Shown: positions 54,394 through 63,930 of the stretch, one piece after another | Layout of the letters: every line of letters begins with the position of its first letter | How positions within the stretch are numbered: the first letter of the stretch is position 1 | Assembly: GCF_037072025.1 (NCBI RefSeq) | Contig: NZ_JAXHDD010000005.1 | Location: 1-64,000 of the forward strand | Direction of reading: 5' to 3' | Origin: Pseudogracilibacillus sp037072025 | GTDB taxonomy: Bacteria > Bacillota > Bacilli > Bacillales > Amphibacillaceae | DNA length: 64,000 nucleotides | Position numbers and translations under genes: made by a program | The notes under the pieces: model-generated | What the model was told of the DNA's origin: nothing | Database searches by the model: none | Seen by the model: only the letters and a program-made list of their open reading frames with translations

Positions 54394-56793
54394 ATGAGTC
54401 GAGTAATAAAACGTGCTGCAGTACTTGGATCAGGAGTGATGGGATCTGGAATAGCTGCTCATTTAGCGAATATAGGAATTCCTACCTTGATGCTAGATGT
54501 AGTACCAAGAGATTTAACGGAAACGGAGAAAAAACAAGGTTTAACTTTGGAAGATAAATCTGTACGAAATCGAATTGTAAGTAACAATAAACAAGCATTG
54601 TTAAAACAGAAACCTTCCCCAATAACATCGAAAAGGAGTCTTGATCTAATTGAAGTCGGCAACATGGAAGATGATTTAGAAAAATTAGCAGATGTAGATT
54701 GGATTGTTGAGGTAGTCGTTGAAAATTTAGCAGTAAAGAAGCAAGTTTTTGCCCAAGTAGATAAATTTCGAAAAGAAGGAACAATTGTCAGTTCTAATAC
54801 ATCTGGTATTTCAGTTGAAAGAATGATAGAAGATTGTTCAGATGACATGAAAAAACATTTTTTGGGAACACATTTTTTTAACCCGCCAAGATATTTGAAA
54901 TTATTAGAAATCATTCCCACAAAACATACGGATGATGAAATTGTTTCTTTTATGAAAGAGTTTAGTGAGAATGTTTTGGGTAAGGGAGTAGTTGAAGCAA
55001 AAGACACACCTAATTTTATAGCAAATAGAATTGGAACATATGGACTCCAGGTCACTGTTCATGAAATGACAAAAGCAGGCTTATCTGTTGGGGAAGTGGA
55101 CTCGATAACTGGCCCATTGATTGGAAGGCCAAAGAGTGCAACTTTCCGCACATTGGATGTTGTAGGATTAGATACTTTTATCCACGTTGCCAAAACTGTT
55201 TATGATCAAGTGGAGGGGGAAGAAAAAGCAGTTTTTGAAATTCCATCCTTCATGCAGGAGATGAATGAAAAAGGTTGGATTGGTGCTAAGGCGAAACAAG
55301 GTTTTTATTTGAAACAAAAAGGTAAAGATGGAAGCACTATCTTACAATTAAATCCAGAAACAATGGAATATGAGGAACGTAAAAAGCTAAAAACTGCAGC
55401 TGTTGAAATGGCAAAACAGCAAAAAGGATCGAGAAAAAAATTAAAGGCACTTCTATCTCAACCAGGTGACAAAGCAAGTGACTTTTTATGGAATATATTT
55501 AAACCTACTTTACTATACTCAGCGGAGCTCTTAGGGGAAATAGCTGATGATATCACCCAAATTGATAATGCAATGAAATGGGGATTTGGCTGGAAGATGG
55601 GACCATTTGAAACTTGGGATGCAATTGGTCTTCGTAAATCGGTTGAACGAATGAAAAAGGAAGGAACAACCGTACCTTCATGGATCGAAAAACTGCTTGA
55701 TGAAGGAAATGAAACTTTTTATAAAGAAGATAATGGCAATGTTTACTTCTATGATAATGGTGAATATAACCAAGTAGATTTTAATAAAAAAGAAATTAAT
55801 ATAAAACGACTGAAGAGTACAAATGGAGTGATCAAAAAGAATACTGGCGCTAGTTTAGTAGATTTAGGAGACGGAGTAGCATTACTTGAGTTTACTTCAC
55901 CGAATAATTCCCTTGGTCTTGACGTCGTGCAAATGGTGAATAGCGCTATTGATGAGGTAGAAAAAAATTACGAAGGTCTTGTGATTGGTAATCAAGGAAC
56001 AAATTTCTGTGTTGGTGCAAACTTAGCGCTTATGCTAATGGAAGCTCAAGATGATAATTTCTTTGAACTTGATATGGTTGTTAAACAGTTTCAGAACATG
56101 ACATTGAAAATTAAATACTCTGAGAAACCTGTCGTTACTGCACCTTTTAATATGACATTAGGTGGCGGTGCAGAAGTAACACTACCGGCAGCTTCCGTTC
56201 AAGCGTCAGCAGAATCATATATTGGTTTAGTAGAGGTTGGCGTTGGACTAATTCCTGGAGGCGGTGGAATGAAAGAACTCTACTTAAAAATGTTACGTGA
56301 TCTGCCTCAAGGAGTAGATTTTGACTTAATAAAAGTAGCGAATACTGTCTTTGAAAGAGTTGCAACGGCAAAAGTTTCTACTTCAGCTGAGGAAGCAAGA
56401 GAAAATGGCTTTTTAAATAATTATGATGGGATTAGTGTAAACCCAGATCATTTACTTTACGATGCCAAACAACGAGTTTTAGCTCTAGCACAGTTAGGAT
56501 ACAAAGCTCCTAAACGTGAAAAAATTCCTGTTGTTGGAGATGCAGGGTATGCGGCGATGATGCTTGGAGCAAAACAACTGCAGTTAAGTGGTTACGCATC
56601 TGAACATGATATGAAAATTGCTGAAAAATTAGCATATGTGTTATCAGGTGGTCGGATAAAAGAAGGAACAGTAATCGATGAACAAGTAATGCTTGATCTT
56701 GAAAGAGAAGCTTTCTTAAGTTTAATCGGTGAGCCAAAGACTCAAATGCGCATGCAACATATGTTGTTAAAAGGAAAACCGTTAAGAAACTAG
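54394..56793 (+). CDS. fadN: FadN: 3-hydroxyacyl-CoA dehydrogenase/enoyl-CoA hydratase
   Basis: A 799-residue bifunctional beta-oxidation protein. The N-terminal hydroxyacyl-CoA dehydrogenase part has the NAD loop LGSGVMGSGIAAHLA, GTHFFNPPRYLKLLEII and the second HCDH segments up to about 430. The C-terminal crotonase part (about 480-680) has GNQGTNFCVGANLALML and GLVEVGVGLIPGGGGMKE. Order and length match B. subtilis FadN (YusL), which is HCDH-first. ATG 54394 follows TTAGGAGG. Confidence 0.95.
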   Translation: MSRVIKRAAVLGSGVMGSGIAAHLANIGIPTLMLDVVPRDLTETEKKQGLTLEDKSVRNRIVSNNKQALLKQKPSPITSKRSLDLIEVGNMEDDLEKLADVDWIVEVVVENLAVKKQVFAQVDKFRKEGTIVSSNTSGISVERMIEDCSDDMKKHFLGTHFFNPPRYLKLLEIIPTKHTDDEIVSFMKEFSENVLGKGVVEAKDTPNFIANRIGTYGLQVTVHEMTKAGLSVGEVDSITGPLIGRPKSATFRTLDVVGLDTFIHVAKTVYDQVEGEEKAVFEIPSFMQEMNEKGWIGAKAKQGFYLKQKGKDGSTILQLNPETMEYEERKKLKTAAVEMAKQQKGSRKKLKALLSQPGDKASDFLWNIFKPTLLYSAELLGEIADDITQIDNAMKWGFGWKMGPFETWDAIGLRKSVERMKKEGTTVPSWIEKLLDEGNETFYKEDNGNVYFYDNGEYNQVDFNKKEINIKRLKSTNGVIKKNTGASLVDLGDGVALLEFTSPNNSLGLDVVQMVNSAIDEVEKNYEGLVIGNQGTNFCVGANLALMLMEAQDDNFFELDMVVKQFQNMTLKIKYSEKPVVTAPFNMTLGGGAEVTLPAASVQASAESYIGLVEVGVGLIPGGGGMKELYLKMLRDLPQGVDFDLIKVANTVFERVATAKVSTSAEEARENGFLNNYDGISVNPDHLLYDAKQRVLALAQLGYKAPKREKIPVVGDAGYAAMMLGAKQLQLSGYASEHDMKIAEKLAYVLSGGRIKEGTVIDEQVMLDLEREAFLSLIGEPKTQMRMQHMLLKGKPLRN

Positions 56794-56848
56794 TGTAAAT
56801 AATTAGCAAATCGAAGAAACCTTAGTGATGGAAGAAGGAGGAATTAGA

Positions 56849-58024
56849 TTGAGGGAAGCAGTCATTGTTGCAGGGGCAAGAACTCCTGTTGGAAGGGCCA
56901 AGAGAGGAACGTTAAAAAATGTGAGACCTGATGACTTAGCTGCATTAACTGTTAAAGAGACGTTAAAACGTGCAGATAATTATGATGGGAATATTGATGA
57001 TGTCATTTTTGGAAATGCCATACCGGAAGCGGAGCAAGGGATGAATCTAGCGAATAATATCGCTGGACTTGCCGGATTGAAGAAAGAAACTCCAGCAATT
57101 ACGATAAACCGTTATTGTTCATCTGGACTTCAATCAATCGCCTATGGAGCTGAACGCATTATGTTAGGACAAAGTGACACAATTCTAGCTGGTGGAGCGG
57201 AATCGATGAGTCTAGTTCCAATGCCAGGACATGTGATTAAACCTAATTCTAGATTAGTAGAAGAGGCACCTGAATATTATATGTCGATGGGACATACAGC
57301 AGAAGAAGTTGCAAATAGGTACGGCGTTTCCCGAGAGGAACAAGATGCTTTTGCAGTAGAAAGCCATAAGCGAGCGGCACAAGCGATTAAAGAAGATAAA
57401 TTTAAAGACGAAATCGTACCAGTGGAAGTGACTGAACGTTTCGTTGGTAAAAACAATAAAATTGAAGAAAGTACGATTATATTTGATACAGATGAAGGAG
57501 TTCGTCCCGGAACTACAATGGAAGTACTTGCAAAATTACGTCCAGCATTTTCTGTTACTGGGTCGGTGACGGCTGGAAATTCCTCGCAAATGAGTGATGG
57601 AGCGGCTTCAGTTTTATTAATGGATCGTGAAAAAGCGGTTGCTGAAGGATTGACACCACTATTAAAATTCCGCTCTTTTGCGGTAGCTGGAGTAGAGCCT
57701 GAAGTAATGGGGATTGGCCCAATAGAAGCGGTTCCTAAAGCGTTAAAACTTGCAGGGCTTGAACTTTCCGATATTGGAATTTTTGAATTGAACGAAGCAT
57801 TTGCATCACAGTCTGTTCAAGTAATTAAAACGCTTGGACTCGATCCAGAAAAAGTAAACGTAAACGGTGGTGCTATTGCACTTGGTCACCCACTAGGAAT
57901 GACAGGTACAAAATTAACACTATCTATCATGCATGAGATGAAACGTAGGAATGAACAATTTGGCGTTGTTACGATGTGTATTGGTGGAGGAATGGGTGCA
58001 GCTGGGGTATTTGAACTGATTTAG
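56849..58024 (+). CDS. fadA: Acetyl-CoA acyltransferase (thiolase)
   Basis: A 391-residue thiolase performing the last beta-oxidation step. Active-site Cys is in NRYCSSGLQSIAYGAERI. C-terminal catalytic motifs are NGGAIALGHPLGMTG and VTMCIGGGMGAAGVFE. The start is TTG 56849, with AAGGAGG about 8 nt upstream; the longer in-frame extension from 56825 includes that ribosome-binding site and is rejected. Confidence 0.95.
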   Translation: MREAVIVAGARTPVGRAKRGTLKNVRPDDLAALTVKETLKRADNYDGNIDDVIFGNAIPEAEQGMNLANNIAGLAGLKKETPAITINRYCSSGLQSIAYGAERIMLGQSDTILAGGAESMSLVPMPGHVIKPNSRLVEEAPEYYMSMGHTAEEVANRYGVSREEQDAFAVESHKRAAQAIKEDKFKDEIVPVEVTERFVGKNNKIEESTIIFDTDEGVRPGTTMEVLAKLRPAFSVTGSVTAGNSSQMSDGAASVLLMDREKAVAEGLTPLLKFRSFAVAGVEPEVMGIGPIEAVPKALKLAGLELSDIGIFELNEAFASQSVQVIKTLGLDPEKVNVNGGAIALGHPLGMTGTKLTLSIMHEMKRRNEQFGVVTMCIGGGMGAAGVFELI

Positions 58025-58087
58025 AAAATAAGGGTGGAGCGTATTTCCCCCCTTTCCTATCAATAAATTACGAAAGGATGTTTACCA

Positions 58088-59866
58088 ATGACAGAAGAAA
58101 AATTATTTAAAGGTGGCTCTTTTTTAGTAGAAGATTTAAAAGGCGAAGATATTATTACACCAGAGGATTTTACAGATGAGCATAAGATGATTGCTAATAC
58201 GACAGAAGAATTTGTTGAAAAAGAAGTATTGCCTTTAGTTGATAATTTAGAGAACCATGAATTTGAACATTCAGTTAAGCTATTAAAAAAGGCTGGAGAA
58301 TTGGGCTTATTAAGTGCTGATATACCGGAAGAATATGGTGGTTTAGCATTAGATAAAACTAGCTCATCCTTAATTACAGAAAAGTTTGCTCGTGCAGGTG
58401 GTTTTTCGATAACACACGGTGCTCATGTTGGAATTGGAACATTACCAATTGTATTTTTCGGTAATCATGAACAAAAAGCAAAATACTTACCAAAACTTGC
58501 AACAGGTGAATTAATTGCTGCTTATGCATTAACAGAGCCAGGTTCAGGTTCCGATGCGCTTGGTGCCAAAACTACTGCTACATTAAATGAAGCTGGAACT
58601 CACTATATTTTAAATGGGGAGAAACAATGGATAACAAATTCTGATTTTGCTGATGTTTTCGTTGTCTATGCCAAAATTAATGGAGAAGATTTCTCGGCCT
58701 TCATAGTGGAACGCAATTATCCTGGTGTGTCTGTAGGACCAGAAGAAAAGAAAATGGGAATAAAAGCATCTTCCACTCGTACATTAGTGTTAGAGGACGC
58801 TGAAGTTCCAGTAGAAAATTTACTAGGTGAACAAGGTCGTGGCCATATTATTGCATTTAATATTTTAAATGTCGGCCGCTATAAGCTAGCAATTGGTGGA
58901 GTTGGCGGAGCTAAAATTGGCATTGAGTTAGCTACGAAATATGTAAATGAGCGAAAGCAATTTGATCGTGCGATTTCAAGTTTTACGTTAACACAAGAAA
59001 AACTTGGAACAATGGCAGCCGAAACTTACGCAAATGAGAGTGCGGTTTATCGTACAGTAGGCTTATTCGAACAACAGATGGGTTCCTTGTCAGAAGAGCA
59101 ATTAAAAGATGGACGTGAAGTTGCAAAAGCAATTGCTGAATACCAAATCGAATGCTCCATGAACAAATATATGTGTACAGAATTACTCGATTATGTTGCT
59201 GATGAAGCGGTACAAATGCATGGTGGATACGGATTTATGCAAGAATATGAAGTGGAAAGAATGTACCGGGATTCACGTATTAATCGAATTTTTGAAGGAA
59301 CAAACGAGATTAACCGTTTATTAGTACCAGGAACCTTACTGAAAAAGGCATTAAAAGGTGAACTACCGCTTCTTGAAAAAGCACAAGGATTACAGGAAGA
59401 GCTACTCATGATGATGCCTGAAGAAGTCGGTACAGAAGCATTAGAACAAGAAAAATATTTGGTGAAAAATGCCAAGAAAATTGTTTTACTAGGTGCCGGA
59501 TTAGCCGCTCAAAAATACATGCAAAAAATAGAAGACGAACAAGAAATTTTAGCAAATCTAGCCGATATGGTTGCAGAAGTGTACAATATGGAATCGGCAA
59601 TTTTACGAACAGAAAAAGCGATTAATGCAACTGGTGAAGAGAAAAATAAACAAAAACTTCTATATACAGAAGTATATGTCCAAGAAGCATTTAATCGAAT
59701 CGAAGCCGACGCCAAAGAAATTCTAATCGCTGTGGAAGAAGGAGACAATCTCCGCATGATGCTATCTTCCCTACGTAAACTAACGCGTCACACACCTATT
59801 AATGTAATTGCAAAAAAACGTGAAATTGCTCGAGTTATTATTGATGCCGAAAGATATGTAGTTTAA
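58088..59866 (+). CDS. fadE: Acyl-CoA dehydrogenase
   Basis: A 592-residue FAD-dependent acyl-CoA dehydrogenase (first beta-oxidation step). Signature motifs are AYALTEPGSGSDALGAKTTA, EKQWITNSDFADVFVVYAKI, QMHGGYGFMQEYEVERMYRDSRINRIFEGTNEINR with the catalytic Glu, and a long C-terminal helical extension typical of the YusJ type. Completes the fadN-fadA-fadE unit. Confidence 0.95.
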   Translation: MTEEKLFKGGSFLVEDLKGEDIITPEDFTDEHKMIANTTEEFVEKEVLPLVDNLENHEFEHSVKLLKKAGELGLLSADIPEEYGGLALDKTSSSLITEKFARAGGFSITHGAHVGIGTLPIVFFGNHEQKAKYLPKLATGELIAAYALTEPGSGSDALGAKTTATLNEAGTHYILNGEKQWITNSDFADVFVVYAKINGEDFSAFIVERNYPGVSVGPEEKKMGIKASSTRTLVLEDAEVPVENLLGEQGRGHIIAFNILNVGRYKLAIGGVGGAKIGIELATKYVNERKQFDRAISSFTLTQEKLGTMAAETYANESAVYRTVGLFEQQMGSLSEEQLKDGREVAKAIAEYQIECSMNKYMCTELLDYVADEAVQMHGGYGFMQEYEVERMYRDSRINRIFEGTNEINRLLVPGTLLKKALKGELPLLEKAQGLQEELLMMMPEEVGTEALEQEKYLVKNAKKIVLLGAGLAAQKYMQKIEDEQEILANLADMVAEVYNMESAILRTEKAINATGEEKNKQKLLYTEVYVQEAFNRIEADAKEILIAVEEGDNLRMMLSSLRKLTRHTPINVIAKKREIARVIIDAERYVV

Positions 59867-59874
59867 TAGTAGAT

Positions 59875-59900
59875 ATAGCCCCCTGAATGGGGGCTATTCT
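59875..59900 (+). terminator. Terminator of the fad operon
   Basis: ATAGCCCCC and GGGGGCTAT form a perfect 9-bp GC-rich stem around TGAAT. The T run is short (TTCTAATT). Confidence 0.75.
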
Positions 59901-59934
59901 AATTATTAAAGGTTTTCCTATTGCTGAATATTAT

Positions 59935-61015
59935 GTTATTCGCTGAATAATCGCGGAATGCGCTGAATAGATTTACAATTACGCTGAATTATCCATTGCA
60001 ATCGCTGAATCCGAGAGCCAATTCGCTGAATCAGGCACCGCCGCAGAATTTTTTTGTTATTCGCTGAATAATCGCGGAATGCGCTGAATAGATTTACAAT
60101 TACGCTGAATTATCCTTGCAATCGCCGAATCCGAGAGCCAATTCGCTGAATCAGGTACCGCTGCTGAATTTTTTTGTTATTCGCTGAATAATCGCGGAAT
60201 GCGCTGAATAGATTTACAATTACGCTGAATTATCATTGCAATCGCCGAATCCGAGAGCCAATTCGCTGAATCAGGCACCGCCGCAGAATTTTTTTGTTAT
60301 TCGCCGAATAATCGCAGAATGCGCTGAATAGATCTACAATTACGCTGAATTATCATTGCAATCGCCGAATCCGAGAGCCAATTCGCTGAATCAGGCATCT
60401 CCGCTGAATTTTTTTGTTATTCGCTGAATAATCGTGGAATGCGCTGAATAGATTTACAATTACGCCGAATTATCCATTGCAATCGCCGAATCCGAGAGCC
60501 AATTCGCTGAATCAGGTACCGCCGCAGAATTTTTTTGTTATTCGCTGAATAATCGTGGAATGCGCTGAATAGATTTACAATTACGCTGAATTATCATTGC
60601 AATCGCCGAATCCGAGAGCCAATTCGCTGAATCAGGTACCGCCGCTGAATTTTTTTGTTATTCGCTGAATCATCGCGGAATGCGCTGAATAGATTTACAA
60701 TTACGCTGAATTATCATTGCAATCGCCGAATCCGAGAGCCAATTCGCTGAATCAGGTACCGCCGCAGAATTTTTTTGTTATTCGCTGAATCATCGCGGAA
60801 TGCGCTGAATAGATTTACAATTACGCTGAATTATCCATTGCAATCGCTGAATCCGAGAGCCAATTCGCTGAATCAGGTACCGCCGCAGAATTTTTTTGTT
60901 ATTCGCTGAATAATCGTGGAATGCGCTGAATAGATTTACAATTACGCTGAATTATAACTAAAATTGCTGAATCACGTAATAATTGTGCTGAACTTTGATT
61001 TGATTCGCTGAAAAT
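59935..61015. repeat. CGCTGAAT array, about 120-bp superunits (8-9 copies)
   Basis: More than 50 copies of CGCTGAAT (with variants CGCCGAAT, CGCAGAAT, CGCGGAAT) recur at 18-21-nt spacing. The spacer sequence itself repeats with a period of 120-121 bp: superunits begin at 59941, 60062, 60182, 60302, 60422, 60543, 60663, 60783 and 60904. Each superunit holds six octamers. Copies differ only by point changes. There is no protein-coding frame of note and no CRISPR-like palindrome. Confidence 0.97.
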
Positions 61016-61182
61016 ATAAATAACATTAAAATTAATTTTCCATATGGATTGAGCACTCTAAAATGCACTTTCCTATTTATTAAAATTGTATTTTCTCTTA
61101 CTCTAGCAATGTTAAAAAGAGTTTTTACCTATTTGCAGAATATCATGTTCTATCTTATTCTATAGAAAAAGGTAGGGATAGC

Positions 61183-62166
61183 ATGATTCTAAAGGAGCGA
61201 GAAATAAGTATAATATTAAAAAAATTGTATGCATTGGATGGGAGAATGTACAATGATCATATTGAAAAAAGTCACGTGCATAACGATTTACAAAAGAAAT
61301 TAGCGGAAAGACGGGGTGAAGAGGCGGTTGATTTTTATCTTCAATTCTTAGAACAAGATTTTTTTCATTTTTTGCTTTCTATAAGAATTCCGGATGAACA
61401 AGGTTTTTTTCAAATTGACACATTAACCCTTTCGCCTTTTTTTATTCTGATTTTAGAAATAAAAAACTGGCGAGGTACCATATTGTTTGGTGATAATGGC
61501 CAGGTTATTCGGGTAAGAGAAAATGGTACAGAAGAAGGGTTTCAAAATCCAATTCCTCAAGCGTATCTCCAACGTTATAGGCTTCAAAAGTGGCTCCAAC
61601 AAAGAGGTTTGAACAATATACCGATTTATACGATGGTTGTTATCAGCTTCCCAAGTACGATTATTAAATCAATCACTCAACAAGAAATTCCAAAAGAAGT
61701 TATCCATAGTAATCAATTAAACTTTAGAGTTAATGCTTTGGCCGATAAACACGAACAAGTCATTTCGAAGGATGATATTCAACTAATCGCTAAGCAATTA
61801 ATAGCAGAGCACACTCCCGAAGATAAGGATATTTTATCCGCTTATAATATACGTGCAAATGAATTAATTAAGGGGGTAATTTGCGATGATTGTTCATACC
61901 ACCCTATGATATGGCACCGTTCAAAAATGTTTTGTCCGAAATGTAAGTTCACTTCTACAAATTCTTTTCTATATGCAATTCAAGATTTTTCACTGTTAAT
62001 TAGTAATAAAGCTAAAAATAAAGAGTTAAGAGATTTTTTACAGATAGACTCACCTCATATTGTTAAAAGACTTATGCAACGATTAGGATTTGATTATTTT
62101 GGAAACACAAATGGGAGAAAGTATATACTTAATAATGAAGTGATACCTAATAAATTAATACATTAA
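61183..62166 (+). CDS. NERD-domain (nuclease-related) protein
   Basis: A 327-residue protein. The NERD domain (about 35-160) has RRGEEAVDFYLQFL, FFQIDTLTLSPFFILILEIKNWRGTI and NPIPQAYLQRYRLQKWL. The Asp and Glu-x-Lys of the second stretch fit a PD-(D/E)xK-like nuclease core. The C-terminus has a zinc ribbon (CDDC...CPKC, about 227-248). The related family is widespread in Bacilli with unknown cellular role. Start ATG 61183 has an AAAGGTAGGGATAGC leader. It sits between two CGCTGAAT arrays that break the conserved fadE-yusI neighbourhood. Confidence 0.85.
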   Translation: MILKEREISIILKKLYALDGRMYNDHIEKSHVHNDLQKKLAERRGEEAVDFYLQFLEQDFFHFLLSIRIPDEQGFFQIDTLTLSPFFILILEIKNWRGTILFGDNGQVIRVRENGTEEGFQNPIPQAYLQRYRLQKWLQQRGLNNIPIYTMVVISFPSTIIKSITQQEIPKEVIHSNQLNFRVNALADKHEQVISKDDIQLIAKQLIAEHTPEDKDILSAYNIRANELIKGVICDDCSYHPMIWHRSKMFCPKCKFTSTNSFLYAIQDFSLLISNKAKNKELRDFLQIDSPHIVKRLMQRLGFDYFGNTNGRKYILNNEVIPNKLIH

Positions 62167-62171
62167 AAGGT

Positions 62172-62560
62172 GATCGCTGAATTTTTTTCTTATTCGCTGA
62201 AACATCGTGAGAATCGCTGAATTGACTGTCATTAGCGCTGGATTTTTTATTGAACCGCCGAATTTAGGGCTCCATCCGCTGAATCGAGTTGTTGCGCTGA
62301 ATTTTTTCCTTATTCGCTGAAACATCGTGAGAATCGCTGAATTGACTGTCATTAGCGCTGAATTTTTTATTGAACCGCCGAATTTAGGGCTCCATCCGCT
62401 GAATCGAGTTGTCGCGCTGAATTTTTTTCTTATTCGCTGAAACATCGTGAGAATCGCTGAATTGACTGTCATTAGCGCTGGATTTTTTATTGAACCGCCG
62501 AATTTAGGGCTCCATCCGCTGAATCGAGTTGTCGCGCTGAATTTTCTAGTTATTCACTAA
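62172..62560. repeat. Second CGCTGAAT array, three 120-bp superunits
   Basis: The same octamer at 18-21-nt spacing as in the first array, but with different spacers. Superunits repeat at exactly 120 bp (for example the CGCTGAAACATCGTGAG unit at 62195, 62315, 62435). A 105-codon minus-strand frame with a 40-residue repeat is a by-product. Stray degenerate units continue to about 62620. Confidence 0.96.
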
Positions 62561-62697
62561 AATTAAATGTGAAGCCAATGAATTATTACGAATAATCGCT
62601 GAATATCTCCAAAACCACTGAACTAATCACAATATTGTTTTTAAGTGGAATACTTTGGTATAATCGTCGTAAATGCTAAACGTGATGGAGGTAGATC

Positions 62698-63057
62698 ATG
62701 ACACTTACAATGTATTGGTATCCGAATTGTGGATCTTGTAAAAAGGCGAAAAAATGGTTAGACGACCATGATCGTACATATAATTTAATACATATAGTAG
62801 AGAACCCACCGAATGAGCAAGAACTACTTGATTTGATTGAAAAAAGTGAGCTCCCTGCACGGCGATTTTTCAATACGAGTGGGAAAGTATATCGAGAACA
62901 AAAAATGAAGGATAAAATTAAAGATGCGACTATCGAAGAGATGGTAGGCTATCTCGCATCGAATGGGTTGTTGATTAAACGTCCGATTGTAACAGATGGA
63001 AAAAAGGTAACAGTTGGTTTTAAAGAAGAAGATTTTCAAGCCAATTGGTCAATATAA
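62698..63057 (+). CDS. yusI: ArsC/Spx-family protein YusI
   Basis: A 119-residue thioredoxin-fold protein of the ArsC/Spx family with YPNCGSCKKAKKWL (a CxxC pair) and PARRFFNTSGKVYRE. It corresponds to YusI, which in B. subtilis lies between fadE and gcvH. AGGTAGATC precedes ATG. It is probably a thiol-redox protein rather than a genuine arsenate reductase. Confidence 0.88.
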   Translation: MTLTMYWYPNCGSCKKAKKWLDDHDRTYNLIHIVENPPNEQELLDLIEKSELPARRFFNTSGKVYREQKMKDKIKDATIEEMVGYLASNGLLIKRPIVTDGKKVTVGFKEEDFQANWSI

Positions 63058-63076
63058 TAATTAGGAGGTATTAGAG

Positions 63077-63457
63077 ATGAGTTTACCGACAGATTTACTT
63101 TATTCGAAGGAGCATGAATGGGTAAGAAGAGAAGGAAGCGATGTTAGAATTGGAATTACTGATTTTGCTCAAGATGAATTAGGTGATATCGTTTTTGTTG
63201 AACTTCCAGAGGTAGGCGATACAATTGAAGTGAATGAGCCGTTTGGAAGTGTTGAGTCTGTAAAAACAGTTTCAGAATTGTATGCGCCAATAAGCGGGAC
63301 AGTTGTAGAAGTTAATGAGGGTTTGGAAGATAATCCAGAGTATGTTAATGAATCTCCTTATGAACAAGCCTGGATGATCGTTGTTGAACCGTCCGCTGAT
63401 GAAGAACTAGATGATCTGCTTTCCTCTGAAGAATATAATGCTTATATTTCTAAATAG
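63077..63457 (+). CDS. gcvH: Glycine cleavage system H protein
   Basis: A 126-residue lipoyl carrier protein. The lipoylated Lys is in FGSVESVKTVSELYAPISG. The N-terminus YSKEHEWVRREG is typical. It shuttles the aminomethyl group in glycine cleavage and also serves as a relay in lipoate attachment in Bacilli. TTAGGAGG precedes ATG 63077. Confidence 0.96.
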   Translation: MSLPTDLLYSKEHEWVRREGSDVRIGITDFAQDELGDIVFVELPEVGDTIEVNEPFGSVESVKTVSELYAPISGTVVEVNEGLEDNPEYVNESPYEQAWMIVVEPSADEELDDLLSSEEYNAYISK

Positions 63458-63470
63458 GAATAATATTACT

Positions 63471-63503
63471 TGCACCCTACCTTAAGGGTGCATGTAGTTT
63501 TTT
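63471..63503 (+). terminator. Terminator after gcvH
   Basis: TGCACCC (63471-63477) pairs with GGGTGCA (63486-63492), followed by a T-rich tail. Confidence 0.7.
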
Positions 63504-63553
63504 AGAGACTTCTAGCTTTCAACGATGGCTACCTTGAAATTGGGGGAAAAGCA

Positions 63554-63913
63554 TTGGGTATTTTAAATGATAAGAAAGTTATTATCGTAGAAGGTTTATC
63601 CGATAAGATGCATGTTCAAAAAATAATCAAAGAGGAAATCGATATCGTTTGTACACACGGAACATTTGGCGTGGAAAAGTTTGATGAAATGTTAGATGAA
63701 TTTGATCTAGATAATCGTGATGTATATATTTTTGTTGATGCAGATGAACCTGGAATAAGGTTAAGGAAGCAATTAACTGCTGAATTGCCCAATTCCATTC
63801 AAATGTATATTCCGGATGATTATCAACAAGTTGAACTAACTCCTCTGGATATTATTGCTCATGAATTAGTAAAACATAACTTTAAAATAGATCCATTGTA
63901 TTTGATGTTATAA
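63554..63913 (+). CDS. yusF: Toprim-domain protein YusF
   Basis: A 119-residue single Toprim domain: KKVIIVEGLSDKMHVQKI carries the conserved Glu, and DVYIFVDADEPGIRLRKQL the DxD. It resembles YusF/RNase M5-like small Toprim proteins. The start is TTG 63554 after a GGGGG-rich site. Its position after gcvH matches the B. subtilis order. Confidence 0.88.
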   Translation: MGILNDKKVIIVEGLSDKMHVQKIIKEEIDIVCTHGTFGVEKFDEMLDEFDLDNRDVYIFVDADEPGIRLRKQLTAELPNSIQMYIPDDYQQVELTPLDIIAHELVKHNFKIDPLYLML

Positions 63914-63930
63914 GGAAATTGGTGATTCTT

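Noticed and set aside
62155..62472. 105-codon minus-strand frame with a 40-residue repeat
   Set aside because: It arises from the 120-bp period of the CGCTGAAT array; no ribosome-binding site or known domain.
59935..62560. Possible CRISPR array
   Set aside because: The conserved unit is only about 8 nt, spacers recur in 120-bp blocks and are not unique, and no cas genes are nearby.
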